Of a stretch of DNA of 64,000 nucleotides, positions 47,408 to 59,000 are shown piece after piece. Source of the stretch: Petunia secreta (lineage: Eukaryota > Streptophyta > Magnoliopsida > Solanales > Solanaceae); contig JARKIP010000023.1 of NCBI GenBank assembly GCA_029990175.1, positions 18,991,501 through 19,055,500 on the forward strand, in the 5' to 3' direction. The notes beneath the pieces are model-generated. The model was not told where the DNA came from. It worked only from the letters and a program-made list of their open reading frames with translations, and searched no databases. The number at the start of each line of letters is the position of its first letter. Within the stretch, counting starts at the first letter, position 1. Both the position numbers and the translations under genes were made by a program.

Positions 47408-50400
47408 CTATAACTGACACATGTCTTCATTATGTTCTCCATAATCATGCTCAACAAATTCAGGTGGAGTCTCAAATCCATCCCTAGCCTTTGCACGACC
47501 ACGAGCCCAAAGCTGACAACCAAACCGCTCCCTGTAATAATGAATTTGATGTGGTTTAACATTATCAACATTTTTACCTCTGGTCAGTAGATCAGCATAC
47601 CATATTGCAAAAGCGCCACAACTAGTCCTAAAAAATGAGGCACCAAAACAAAGAGTAAGACATATAAATAGGCAGGGGGTTATAAGTTCAGTCAATAATA
47701 TCTAATTTGCACTAAACTTGCACAAAAATGACAAGACTTACGAATCTAGTTGAATCGGTGATAGTACCCACTGGGTTTTATAGGCTGCATTGAACTTATC
47801 GTTTTTAAAAGAATCATGTAGGTCCACAAAGTTGACATACTTGAAAAGATGTGGGAGCACAACAGCATAACCCTTGACGTGGTCGAATTTGTCTGCTGAT
47901 GGCCTCTTTGTTTTGACCATCGAATAATATACACGTATTTTCTTGTCGTGCATATCAAAGGATGCCAAAAAGTAATGTGTCACCGTTTGACCAGGTGCTG
48001 CTTGCAATCGGCACGGAAAATAGAGTTTATCAACTCCACTCCAGGGAATTGAACACCTCCGTTCCAGGCCATGAAGGTAATTGCAGACATACTGTCCAAA
48101 ACCGTCAAGCCAGATTTCATTACCTGGTCTTCTTTTGTATTTGAATTCTGACTGATAAATAGAGCACACATAACTATCAAAATCGATATCAGTAATTGAC
48201 AGTGAATGAGGAAACCGAAACAAATGGTAGCATGCCCTCTTCCTAAGATAATACATAGCAACATCGATATGCTGCAAAAAAAAAAAAAAAAAAAAAAGGA
48301 ACCTGTTTAGTCAATACACTGAAAACTAATAACGAACACGGAACAAACCAAAGAACAGAATATGCACTAACATTATCAGTCATAGGGTAGGCAACATCTA
48401 CAAACTCCAAAAACCACTGCTTGTCTGGCTTGATTGTTTCCAACTGATATGGATTACTGTCGTAATCATTATCGCGTATATAACAAGCACGGTTGTTCCT
48501 AATTAAAAAGATACAAGATACAAAACACATGTTACTTTTCCATAAGGAATGAACTTAAGAATATCATAGGCAATGAAGTTCAATCCTATAGGGGACAGAA
48601 CTTTCCACGTCCTTGTGGACAAAAAGTCCATGGCCTTTTGACTGAAGTTCAATTCTTACAGATAGAACTTACTCCATATGCACAGAACTTCAATCCATAG
48701 GGGCAGAACTCATGGGATAAGAAGTTCAGTCCATAGGGGATTGAACTATAGGTTTCCAAATTCATCCACTATGCACTGAACTTAAAAAACTACAGATAAG
48801 AAATCATAAAAAAAATACAAATAGACTTACTGTTCAAGTTCAGTGTCATTTCTTTGAAATAGCAAAAAAGATTTAAACTCATCCAACACTGCTGGACTAA
48901 TCTTCAAGTGGTGGAATGGACAACTACGTCTATAATTACCCTTCCAGTCAGTTGTCTTCTTTTTAATCCTTGTGGTATCATATGGAGATAGCAACCACTG
49001 ACTGGGCTTTCAGTCCATTTCCCCAGAAGACCTTGCTGCTCCGACTGTTCTACCTTAGTACTTTTAGGGGCTTGGTCACTTGCCTTGGCAATCTCCCTAA
49101 CAATTGGAACAGGCTTCTCCTGTTCCTGTGTAAGCATCTCTTGTTTACCTGCTTCATCGACCGACTGACCTTTGCCCACAAAAATTCCGTCAGCCTGTTG
49201 TTCTTCATTCAGCTCCTCTTTCTCCTGTTCCTGAGTCATTTCTTCTTCTTTTCCCGCTATACCGACTGACTGTTGTTTGTCCACAAAACTTTCAAAAGTC
49301 TGTTGTTCAGTCAAATCAACTTCTCTTCTTGTTTGCTCAATAGCCTGGGCATTCTCCATAACAATCTCAAGAGGCATCTCCTGTTCCTGTGTCGTAACCT
49401 CTTCTTTGGGTGCTTCATCAATTGACTGACAGGCAAGAGCCTGCTGATCTTCAGTCATATCCACATCTCTTTCAACTTGGTTACTTCTATCAGCCTGTTG
49501 TTCTTCATTCAGCTCCTCTTTCTCCTGTTCCTGAGTCATTACTTCTTCTTTGCCCGCTATACTGACTGACTTTTGTTTGTCCACAAGACTTTCAAAAGTT
49601 TGTTGTTCAGTCAAATCAACTTCTCTTCTTGTTTGCTCAATAGCCTGGGCATTCTCCATAACAATCACAAGAGGCATCTCCTGTTCCTGTGTCGTAACCT
49701 CTTCTTTGGGTGCTTCATCAATTGATTGACAGGCAAGAGCCTGCTGATCTTCAGTCATATCCCCATCTCTTTCAACTTGGTTACTTCTATCAGCATTCTC
49801 CATAACGACATCAACAGGCATCTCCTTTTCCTGCGAAATCACCTCTTCTTCTACTATTTCGTTGACTGACTGCCCTTTGTCCAAGAGAATTTTGAATGCC
49901 TCTCCTGGTTCTTCTCTTGCTGCTTGATAACTCACATCAACATTATCCATTTTAACGTCATCGGTCCTCTCCTGTTGCAGAATTATGCCTTGTTCTTTTC
50001 CAAGTTCACCCTGCTGCTGATTTTTTGACATATCTTGCTGAATTTCTTCAACCCTTGGTGTATCTTCCGCATCACATGAACCCCCGCTACCACTTTCTTG
50101 AGTCGATGGCAGTATATTAAAATTAGGCATATCATCATGTGAACTATTTTTCTTCAACTTCTTCCTTTTCCTTTCATAGGTTTTTGGTTGGATGGGTGCA
50201 GAAGTTGCACCTGATTTCTCCACAATCATATCCTGAAGGACCAAGCGTGGTGTTGACAGATCAAGCTCTCCACTTATAAATTGCAATTGAATTTCAAGCA
50301 CCTCCTTCTGTGCCACAGTCAACTCACCAAACATGTCTAATCACTATCAATTCGTTCATGAATTTGTCTAGGCGTTTCATTGACAAACGCACCTTACGAC

Positions 50401-52550
50401 ACTCCATGCAATTGTATAGCTGAATTTAGACCTGCACCACCACTACTAACTTCTTTTCTTACATCTGAACAGCTTTTTGATTTTCTAACTACACTGCCTT
50501 CACTGGAGTCTTGTCTTTCATCTGAAGGAGATTTTGATTTCCCGGATACAGCACCATGACTGAAGTCTTTTCTTACATTTGGAGGAGACTTTCTCTTCCT
50601 TCCATCACAAGCATTGCCTCCACATGAATACAAGTTTAAGGAATTACGAAAACTGCCAGATTGTTCCTTGCCCCTTCTTCTACTAACATCTTTCCTCCAA
50701 CTTCCTTCCTTTTCCTCAAAATTTTTAGCAAACTTCTTCATAAAATCAAGAACACAGTCAACCTTCTTATCTACACCACGAATATACTCCATAATATACT
50801 CCATATTATACTTCCTAATATCCTCCCTTATGCGCCGTCGCTGACTACGCAACCTCTTCCGGAATTTCATATTCACCTTCTGCAAAAACAAAAAAACCTA
50901 TAGAACTGATAAAAATATTCAATTGAAATAAAAACACAAAAAAAAAAAAAAATGAATTCACATGATACTTGAAAACTCACTTTAACAATTGCATTAACTA
51001 AATCTTGATCAAGCTCTACACCATGTCGAGCATCCTGCCTATCATCACCAGCACCCTGACCCACATTATCATCATCCTCAGTCTCAGCACCATCATCCTC
51101 AGTCTCAGCACCAACATCATCACTCTCATCACCACTATCCTCACACTCAGCACCACCATAATCAGTCTGAGAATCACTCTCAGCACCACCATGATCAGTC
51201 TGAGAATCACTCTCAGCACCACCATGATCAATCTGAGCACCACCAACCTCACTCTCATCACAGGTATCCTCACTCTCTTCAACAACTTCTTCTCCTTTTA
51301 AATGTTTAAATGCAGCAACATGTACAACAGGACCTGCTTCTGTCACATTCAATTCCACCAACCGTTTTTCTTCCTCAGACAGTACAATTGGAACCATTTA
51401 AAATTTGTCAAAACTCTATAAAAAGAAAAAGAAACCATGAGAAATATATTAGCACCACAGTAAAATAAGAATAAAATGTTTATATGCAGAGATAGAAGTT
51501 CAGTCCATGAGGATAGAACTTCAATTGGTACTATTTTAGAAGTTTAGTCCATGAGGACAGACACAGAGATGGAAAAGAAGTTCAGTCCATAAGGATAGAA
51601 CTTCAGTAAGGCTGAAGAAGTTCAGTATATTAGGATAGAATTCAGTCCATGAGGGGTAAAGAACTTAAGCAACCCCCCACACACACAGAGACACAAATAT
51701 AGAAATTAACATTTACATTATGAAAATACTGCTCAACCAAAGTGTTATACTGAGAATTTTTGAAACTAATAAACCTAACCATCCTTGGGAAGCCATCACT
51801 ATTAAATTTATAAAAGTTACAACGAACTGTTGGAAATAAATCAAGAGACCAAGCGCATAACACAAACGGGAATCCCAACACATAATAATTTACACCACTT
51901 TTAAGAGGTCTCATTGCAGAGTTAACTAGTGCTTCAAAACCCGCACTCCCCCAAGGATAAACTCCACAAAGATTCTCGTTGTCAATGATATCCAAGTAAC
52001 GCACTTCAACCAAGCTTGTTTTTTTGTTAGAACACAAAATGATTGACCGAAAAATATAAAACTTTGCAATCTTCACTGTATCATCTTCATCGACCAGAGA
52101 TGCCGTGGTCATTGATACTAAAAATTTACGAACGTCTGACAACTGAAGATTGCTTTTACCACCAAAGTACTACTTCAGACGCCTCTGACCCATATTTATA
52201 GCAGGTCCATCAAACAATTCCTCATAGTTTGCAGAAAACCTCAAACCAGTGTAAAGATGATATTCTTCAGGACCAAAATGGATGAGATGACCAAAAATAT
52301 TAAAACTTAATATATTCGGATCACTGCTCATAATACGTGACAATAATAAACAATGCAGTAACCTCATAGAAGTTTTGTACGACTGCAACTTCAGAAAGCT
52401 TCCAAACACACCATCTGAAAGCTTCTTATACTGTGCTTTACTGAACTTTGAAATGATATTATCCAAATTGTGCTCCCCTTGCCAATATGCATTCATGTTG
52501 AACCAGCGGTCAAATGGATACACTAGATTCCCTTCCATTCCAGCATCCAT
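47408..52550 (-). pseudogene. DUF1985-Ulp1 (C48 peptidase) gene of MULE E2, multi-exon, with several breaks
   Basis: Starts MDAGMEGNLV at 52550. DUF1985-like core FGHLIHFGPEEYHLYTGLRF lies near 52270. Later exons: 51410-50981 (acidic repeats), 50879-about 48837 (basic and Gln/Glu-rich), 48498-48372, 48271-47742 and 47627-47408. The last two encode a Ulp1-like cysteine protease: WSGVDKLYFPC, catalytic His in VTHYFLASFD, then IQLDS spliced to TSCGAFAIWY with the catalytic Cys and its upstream Gln. The usual Asp is Tyr (RVYYSM). Exon 50879-48837 holds a 98-residue tandem duplication (49201-49788). Breaks: TAG at 52168-52170 (CAG in E1), TAA just before MVPIVLS (near 51398), and frameshifts near 50400 and 49010. 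The splice sites of the protease exons are intact. Candidate counterpart of the VANC/KIU proteins of other MULEs. Confidence 0.8.
51475..51660. repeat. AAGTTC-motif repeats in the intron of the DUF1985-Ulp1 gene (E2)
   Basis: GAAGTTCAGTCCATGAGGATAG and AACTTCAATTGGTACTATTTTAG units; the shorter counterpart of 32390-32850 in E1. Confidence 0.8.
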
Positions 52551-52619
52551 ATTGCAAAAAGCTAACAATAAAAACAAACTATCAATCACACGTACAAAAT
52601 AAACAAATACAGGTTTGAG

Positions 52620-53091
52620 AATACACACAGACACACACACACACACACATAAGTTCATTCCCTAGTGGACTGACATAACACACACACACACACACGTGTG
52701 GGGGGAGGGGGGGATGGACTTCAGTCCACTAGGAATAAACTTCCATCCTTGGAGACAGAAGTTCAACCCTAGTGGGCTGAGAACACACACACAGTCACAC
52801 ATGTGTGGGGATGGAACTTAAGTGCACTAGGAATGGAGCGCGCGCGCGCGCGCACACACACACAGAGAGAGGTCGCACACATGTGCGGGGGTGCACTTCA
52901 GTCCACTATGAATGAACTTCCATCCTTGGAGACAGAAGTACAATCCTAGTGGACTGAGAACACATACAAAGTCACACACATATGGGGGATAGACTTCAGT
53001 CTACTAGGAATGAACATCTGTCCTAGTGGACTGAGCATACACACGCACATAAGTTCATTCCCTAATGGACTGAGAACACACACAAACACAC

Positions 53092-53134
<43 letters not shown>

Positions 53135-53440
53135 TAGAGTCACACACATGGGGGGGTGGACTTCAGTCCACTAGGAATGAACTTCCATTCTTGGAGACAG
53201 AAGTTCAATCCTAGTGGACTGAGAACACACACAACGTGTGAGGATGGAACTTCAATGCACTAAGATGAACTTCCATCCTTTGAGACAACACACACACACA
53301 CAAAAGTTTACTACACACACACACACACTTGAACTTCAATAAAAAGTAACTACTAAATACGGAAAAAACATACAAATTTAAACTTAAAATAATGTTACTT
53401 AACTTAACAACCACATACTTCACAAAAAAATATAAAAAAA

Positions 53441-53475
<35 letters not shown>

Positions 53476-53480
53476 AAACG
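52620..53480. repeat. AC/GT-rich tandem repeats upstream of the DUF1985-Ulp1 gene, plus poly-A tract
   Basis: Repeated (AC)n tracts alternate with AATGAACTTCCATCCTTGG, AGACAGAAGTTCAATCCTAG and TGGACTGAG blocks. A (GC)n/(AC)n stretch lies at about 52838-52865, and an A-rich run at 53432-53474. It corresponds to 20760-21198 plus 31031-31390 of E1. Cys/Val-rich ORFs across it are repeat artefacts. Confidence 0.85.
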
Positions 53481-53894
53481 TCATACCTGCCAAATACAAA
53501 TTTCAGACTGCAAAGGTGAAGAGATAAATGTTATTCAACGTACGTAATGCAACTTGAAGAGGTATATGAAAAACTGAGCAATTTTTTGCATGAAGATACA
53601 GTGAAGAAAAGGTAAAAATGCATGAAGAAGAACGGTTAAATGAAGAAGAAGAGTTTTGAAAAAATCCTGTCAATTCAGAAAAGATGAGGGGTAATTTGGT
53701 CTTTTACATATACCCGTGTTTAATGTAGTGGCACAAAAGTGGCCTCTAGTGTAATGTCACTGAAAATAGTGGCCTCAAACAAAATACCAGTATTAAAAGT
53801 GGCCTCTGGACGAAATTTTTACAAAACTGACTAGTTACCAATTTTTACATGAAACGAATTGTCGAGCCCGCTTTTAGCACTAGTCAATACTAAT

Positions 53895-54286
53895 GGGCAA
53901 AGTGCATGAATAACCACTTTTGCCAGTGGTCTTTGGTCTGAGGCCACTTTTTTTTATTGATTTTGCACGAGAGACCACTTTTTAGAACTTCAATCTTTAT
54001 AGGTTGAACTTCACATAAGTTCAGCCTACAAGGGTTGAAGTTCAACTTCAGCCCACCACCAAGATTGAAGTTCAGGTTGAAGTTTACGCATCTATGCCTA
54101 AAAGTTCAGCCCTTACGGATTGAAGTTGAACTTCATAACTTAGACATGAAGTTCAATCCACAAGATTTGAACTTCAGTCCACAAAGATTGAAGTTCCAAA
54201 AAAGGACCTTTCATGTAAGACCAATAAAAAAAGTAGCTTCAAACTAAATACCAGTGACAAAAGTGGCATGTGGGCGAAATATTTAT
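53895..54286. mobile_element. Short deletion derivative of the E1/E2 MULE family (392 bp), in the host gene promoter
   Basis: Perfect 9-bp target duplication AATACTAAT (53886-53894 and 54287-54295). B-end GGGCAAAGTGCATGAATAAC; A-end, inverted, ATAAATATTTCGCCCACATG. The interior is almost entirely AAGTTC motifs in both orientations. It starts 72 bp after E2 ends and finishes 130 bp before the host gene start codon. Confidence 0.88.
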
Positions 54287-54328
54287 AATACTAATCTAGT
54301 GAAGAAATATGGGCAGGCTTCAAAATAA

Positions 54329-54334
54329 TGGGCC
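54329..54334 (+). promoter_or_regulatory. Site-II-type promoter motif TGGGCC
   Basis: TGGGCC lies 82 bp before the start codon, with a TGGGCA at about 54309. Site II elements (TGGGCY) are typical of plant promoters of nuclear genes for mitochondrial respiratory and ribosomal proteins, which agrees with the proposed identity of the gene downstream. Function is not demonstrated. Confidence 0.5.
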
Positions 54335-54404
54335 GGTTCATTGTTTTATGAGGTTCAAAAGTTAAATAGTGCGACTGAAATTTCCTACTTTTAGGAAAGC
54401 TAAG

Positions 54405-56095
54405 AAGAAGAAAAAATGGCGGTAATGGAGAAGTTGAAAATATTGGTAATACAAGAGCCTGTTGTTGCTGCTTCATGTCTCATCGTCGGTTTTGGTATTT
54501 TCTATTTACCTTTTTGCCCTTTGACTCTGTAGCTTTAGTTAAAGATTTGTTCTTTTTGACGTAGCAAGCACCCTATGGACTTAGTCGAGGTGTGCAAGCT
54601 GACCTAGCCTCAACACCACTATTATAATAAAAAACTAAAAGCTGAGCGTGCCACATAAAATGAAACAGAGTGAGTATGTTACAAAGGATGTATATATCAC
54701 TATGTTAATTGCTTATCTTCATCCTGAAACCTTGATTACTGAGATAATGGTCTTTGAACTCGTGATTAATGAGATAATTCGTCTTTGCCTGCTGATTGAT
54801 GATGCTCCATGATATTAGTTGCAGTCTTGCAGACCCTTTTTTAAAAGAAAATTTTGAAGGTCCAACACAGTATAGCTTCAACCTGCAACGGTAAAGCTGT
54901 TTTCGTGTGACCTATAGGTCATGGTTTCAAGCTTTGGAAATAGACACTGATGCTTGCATTAGCTTAGGCTGCGTACATCACACCCTTTAGGGTGGGGCCC
55001 TTTCCAGGACCCTGGGTGAACGCGATGCTTTGTGAACCAGGCTGCCTTTTTTCTTAAGTATAGCTTCAACCTAGTTATAGACTGCAGCATGTTACGACTA
55101 ACCTGCATCAGTTTAATTTGTTGCACAAACCCGGGAAATCTACTTATGCACTACACGACAAGCCATTGTCATTCTTTCATTTGAACTTTATTCATTATCC
55201 ATTTTAAAAAGCTGTTAAAAGATGGAGACCTGTGATTTATGAGCTGAATGTATATATTGAGTATGTGCTACTGCTTTTAAAGCTCAGTTTCACTCGAATG
55301 AATGTAAGCATGCATTTTGTCTAGTTACCTGCTGCATATGTGGAGCGAACTAAGAGTCTGAGACCTAGAGGCATGAAAACTAAAAAGAGATTATGCCCGG
55401 ATCTGTCTGAGTTGTGAGTAGTGTACATTTCTGTCTTTTAGCATCAAGTAGATAATCATATGTGTGCATCACATCAAGCATCTGAAATTCAGAGCTTTTG
55501 CAATTTATAGATTGGAGGTCTGCATATGTCATGTGCGTGAAGAGGTGGGGAGGGGAGCTGTAGTTATCTGCATCATCTATAATCTGATACTTTATCATAT
55601 TTAGACAATACTCCAACCAAGATAGGTAGGCTTGATAATTTTCGATTTATGGTTTTGTCTGAGGTTGGACTTGATCTTGCCAATTCCTGCTGATGCAGTG
55701 GGTTTGAGAACCAGTGGCAGTGCCACGAATTTGGACATATACATATTTGCAGCTATTGAGCCTTTTATCTCACAATTAGAGTTTACAGGAAGCCGTCTCT
55801 TTTCTGTTTTCTCATCTTCCAGAGAGATCTTTACTGCATACACAATATATAATCCAGATTTTGTTCTCTTTGGGTGTGGGTGGTCTTGTTTGGTGTCTGT
55901 GAGCTTAGTGGATTATTTTCCTCTGTTGCACAGGCTATTAGGTCAAGCCTTACTTGAGAAGCCCCCTCATCCCCACCCCCCTCCCCAACCAATCTCAGGT
56001 AGGCAATGCATACTACCTTGTTGCATAGGAGGATAACATGCTTAGTGATGGTTTCAATCCTTACGAGCTATTCTAGAAGTTGGTTAATAGGCATC
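54405..56095 (+). repeat. Tandem duplication in the host gene, copy A (contains real exon 1)
   Basis: Copy A runs from just before the start codon to about 56095. Copy B runs from about 56096 to 57824 and continues at 62935-63104 after the copia element. Matching landmarks, A then B: AATGG(C)CGGTAATGGAG (54416, 56101), GCTGATTGATGATGC (54799, 56781), GTAAGCATGCATT (55305, 57254), TTTTAGCATCAAG (55437, 57381), CTCACAATTAGAGTTTACA (55769, 57723), ATTAGGTCAAGCCT (55937, 62943) and TTCTAGAAGTTGGT (56071, 63078). The copies look roughly three-quarters identical, so the event is old. The unit is about 1.69 kb from ATG to ATG. Confidence 0.85.
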
Positions 56096-59000
56096 AAAAA
56101 ATGTCGGTAATGGAGTAATATAAAATGTTCATAGCTTCATTTCTTAAGAATTCACTTAATTTAATCAACTTAGCCCTTTGTATCCGCAGCTTTAGTTGAA
56201 GATTTGTTTTTGTTTTGTTCAACTAAGTGAAATTTAGATTCGAGCTTCTTTGACCGCGAATGTGTTTAAGAATGCTAGAATTCCACGAGGATTGGTGACA
56301 CACGGTTCAAAACTCAGTGGATAATTGGTTCAGCTCGTCGGTCGTCCACTTAAGTACCAAGTTTTTGTTTGCTATATGGTTTTAACCCGTGGCATGCGTC
56401 TAACCCACACATCTCAAGTTGCACTCTTACCAATAGACTAAAGCAATGGGGGCTAAATGTTGTAGATATGCTAATTGCTTATCTTCATATGGCAATCCTG
56501 ATTTTAGGCGTGTCATTTCAAGAGTAAAAGGTTGTGACTTTTATAGTTGAGTTCCGTATAGCATGGCATAAAAAAAGTTGAGTTCTCTTGATCATAGAAA
56601 GATATTTGAAGTTCTTAAAAAATATGAGGGACCTCTAAAATGATGATTAGTGCCAGTTGGTGGAGGATGTTGCTTTCTTCTTTTTGTTTGTTTTTCGGGT
56701 AGTATACAGAGGTTTTCAGAAATGTGGGAAATTATGATTAATTGGATAATGCTATTTTCCCTTCTTTAAGTTACATTATTGCTGCTGATTGATGATGCTT
56801 AAAGATATTAGATTAGACCCTTTTTTATTTTGAAGGTCCTTATATTGCGATCTTACATCTTAGGAGTAGTATACAGTGTTTAGTTTGTCAATTTGCCTGT
56901 TTATTTAACTTATCATTTTGTTTCAACTGGGATGGATCAGTAAGGACTTGGAGTGTCGCTGTTATGGATAAGACTTTCACTTTCTATACTTGGAAACATA
57001 GTAGAGGTTTGGCTCCGGTATATACTGACTATGTTAATATATAGTTGAAAGTAGTACTTCTCTTATTGTCAGTCTTGCATTTGATATTATCCTTTATTTA
57101 TTTATTTATTTACAAAAGAGCGACAAAAAGATGGACGCCTGGCATTTATGAGCTAAATGTATATATTGGTTTGTGGTACTGGTTTTCAAGCTCAGGGTCA
57201 CTTAAATTAATAAATTCATTAGTTATATGGTGTGTCCTGTGAATGCAATGAACGTAAGCATGCATTAGTCTAGTTTTCCAGCTGCATATATAGAGAAGCA
57301 AGGATGTGAGACCTAAAGGCTTGAAAATAAAAGAGATTATGGCTTTGTCTATCTGAGTTGTGAACAGGTACATTTCTGCCTTTTAGCATCAAGCCCATGT
57401 ACGTGTTCATCAAGCATTTAAAATCCAGAGTACATAAATTATAGGTTAGAGGTTGCTGGTTATCTACATGTGTCATGAGAGAAAAAGGGAGGGGGGGAGA
57501 CTGGAGTAGCAGTCATCTGCATCATCCTGTAGAAGTATTTCATCATATTGGACAATAGTCCATTCCGAGGTAGGCAGCATTAATCATTTTCCATAAAATT
57601 CATTAATTGTTATAGCTTTGTTTGAGGCTGGACTTATCTTGTCATTTCTGGGTGATGCAGTGAGTTTAAAAACCAGTGTCATAGTTTTGACAGACATCTG
57701 TTCAATTATTAGGCCATTTATCTCACAATTAGAGTTTACACAAGCCGTCTCTTTTCTGTTTTCTCCTCATCAACATAGATCTTTACTGCATCTGCAATAA
57801 ATGACTTAGTGGATTATTTCCCTGTGTAATTGAACTGATTAAATGTGTATTTCTGGAGTCAGAATTACAATACATATATACAACTAACTAAGGCTCTATG
57901 AAAGGTAAGTGAATATCCTAAGTATCTCTCCTATGATTATGATCTCTATACAAGGTAAGTATAGATATACACAATATTCTTTTACACTCCCCCTCAAGCT
58001 GGAGCATAGATATTGATCATGCCCAGCTTGTGACATAGATAGTCAACTCGAGCTCCGTTCAATGCCTTTGTGAGCAAATCAGCTGGTTGCTCTCCTGTCC
58101 TCACATAGCTAGTGGAAATCAAGTTATCCTCAATTTTTTCGCGAATAAAGTGACAATCCACCTCGATGTGCTTCGTTCTCTCATGATATACTGGATTTGA
58201 GGCAATATGAAGAGCGGTCTGTATCACACCAGAGTTTTGCTGGTATAGGGTGCTTTATCCCAATTTCAGTAAAAAGGTGATGTATCCACATAATCTCACA
58301 TGTGGATTGTGCCATAGCTCTGTACTCTGACTCTGCACTGGAGCGCGATACAACATTTTGCTTCTTACTCCTCCATGAGACCAGATTCCCTCCCACAAAA
58401 ACACAATAGCCAGTAATAGATCTCCTATCAATTCTTGATCCAGCCCAATCTGCATCTGCAAAACACTCAATGCGAGACTGCCCATGACTGCTATATAGTA
58501 TACCGAGTCCAGGAGCTCCCTTTAAGTAACATAGAATTTGTTCCAAAGCCGCCCAATGCTTGACTGTAGGTGCTGACATGAACTGGCTGACTGTACTCAC
58601 TGCAAAAGCAATATCCGGACAAGTCACAGTTAGATAGTTTAGTTTCCCAACTAACCTCCTGTATCTCCCCGGGTCATCAAAAGGATCACCATCATCTTTC
58701 ATGAGATGCACATTAGGAACCATTGTGGTGCTACATGGCTTGGTTGCCAACTTTCCAGTCTATGCAAGCAAATCAAGAATATACTTTCTTTGAGACAAAA
58801 AGATTCCCTTTTTGCATCTATTTACTTCTATACCCAGAAAGTATTTCAACTGACCCAAGTCCTTCGTACGGAACCTAGCATGCATAAAGGACTTGAGAGA
58901 AGAGATTCCTGCAAAATCATTTCCAGTAATGACTATATCATCGACATACACAACAAGAAGAATAATGCCACATGTTGATCTTCTGTAAAAGACAGAGTGA

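Larger units (their letters stand above)
37956..53822. mobile_element. MULE E2, full-length 15.9-kb multigene element (VANDAL/Kaonashi-like)
   Basis: Flanked by a perfect 9-bp target duplication AAAACTGAC (37947-37955 and 53823-53831). B-end GGCCGAAGTGCACAAAAGGC on the left; A-end, read inverted, GTAAAAATTTCGTCCAGAGG on the right. The very ends differ from each other, but diverged inverted similarity appears over the next 100 bp (AGGCCACTTTT..CTGGT). Contents: transposase (+, 39130), B3-like gene (-, 43538), B3-like gene (+, 44421), small coiled-coil gene (-, 46578) and DUF1985-Ulp1 gene (-, 52550), separated by AAGTTC-motif repeats. Two unrelated MITEs have inserted in it. Plant MULEs carrying Ulp1-like genes are known; this size and gene set are unusual. 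Confidence 0.9.

Noticed and set aside
52946..53477. Cys/Val-rich ORFs (e.g. runs of CVCVCV) and a poly-Phe ORF
   Set aside because: Translations of AC/GT microsatellites and a poly-A tract.
20308..53822. One giant inverted duplication (palindrome) of E1 and E2
   Set aside because: Each element has its own, different 9-bp target duplication, and flanking sequence outside them is not mirrored, so two insertions explain it better.
55632..56036. 134-aa ORF in intron 1
   Set aside because: Its copy-B counterpart is not conserved as a frame, no domain is recognised, and it lies in duplicated intron sequence.
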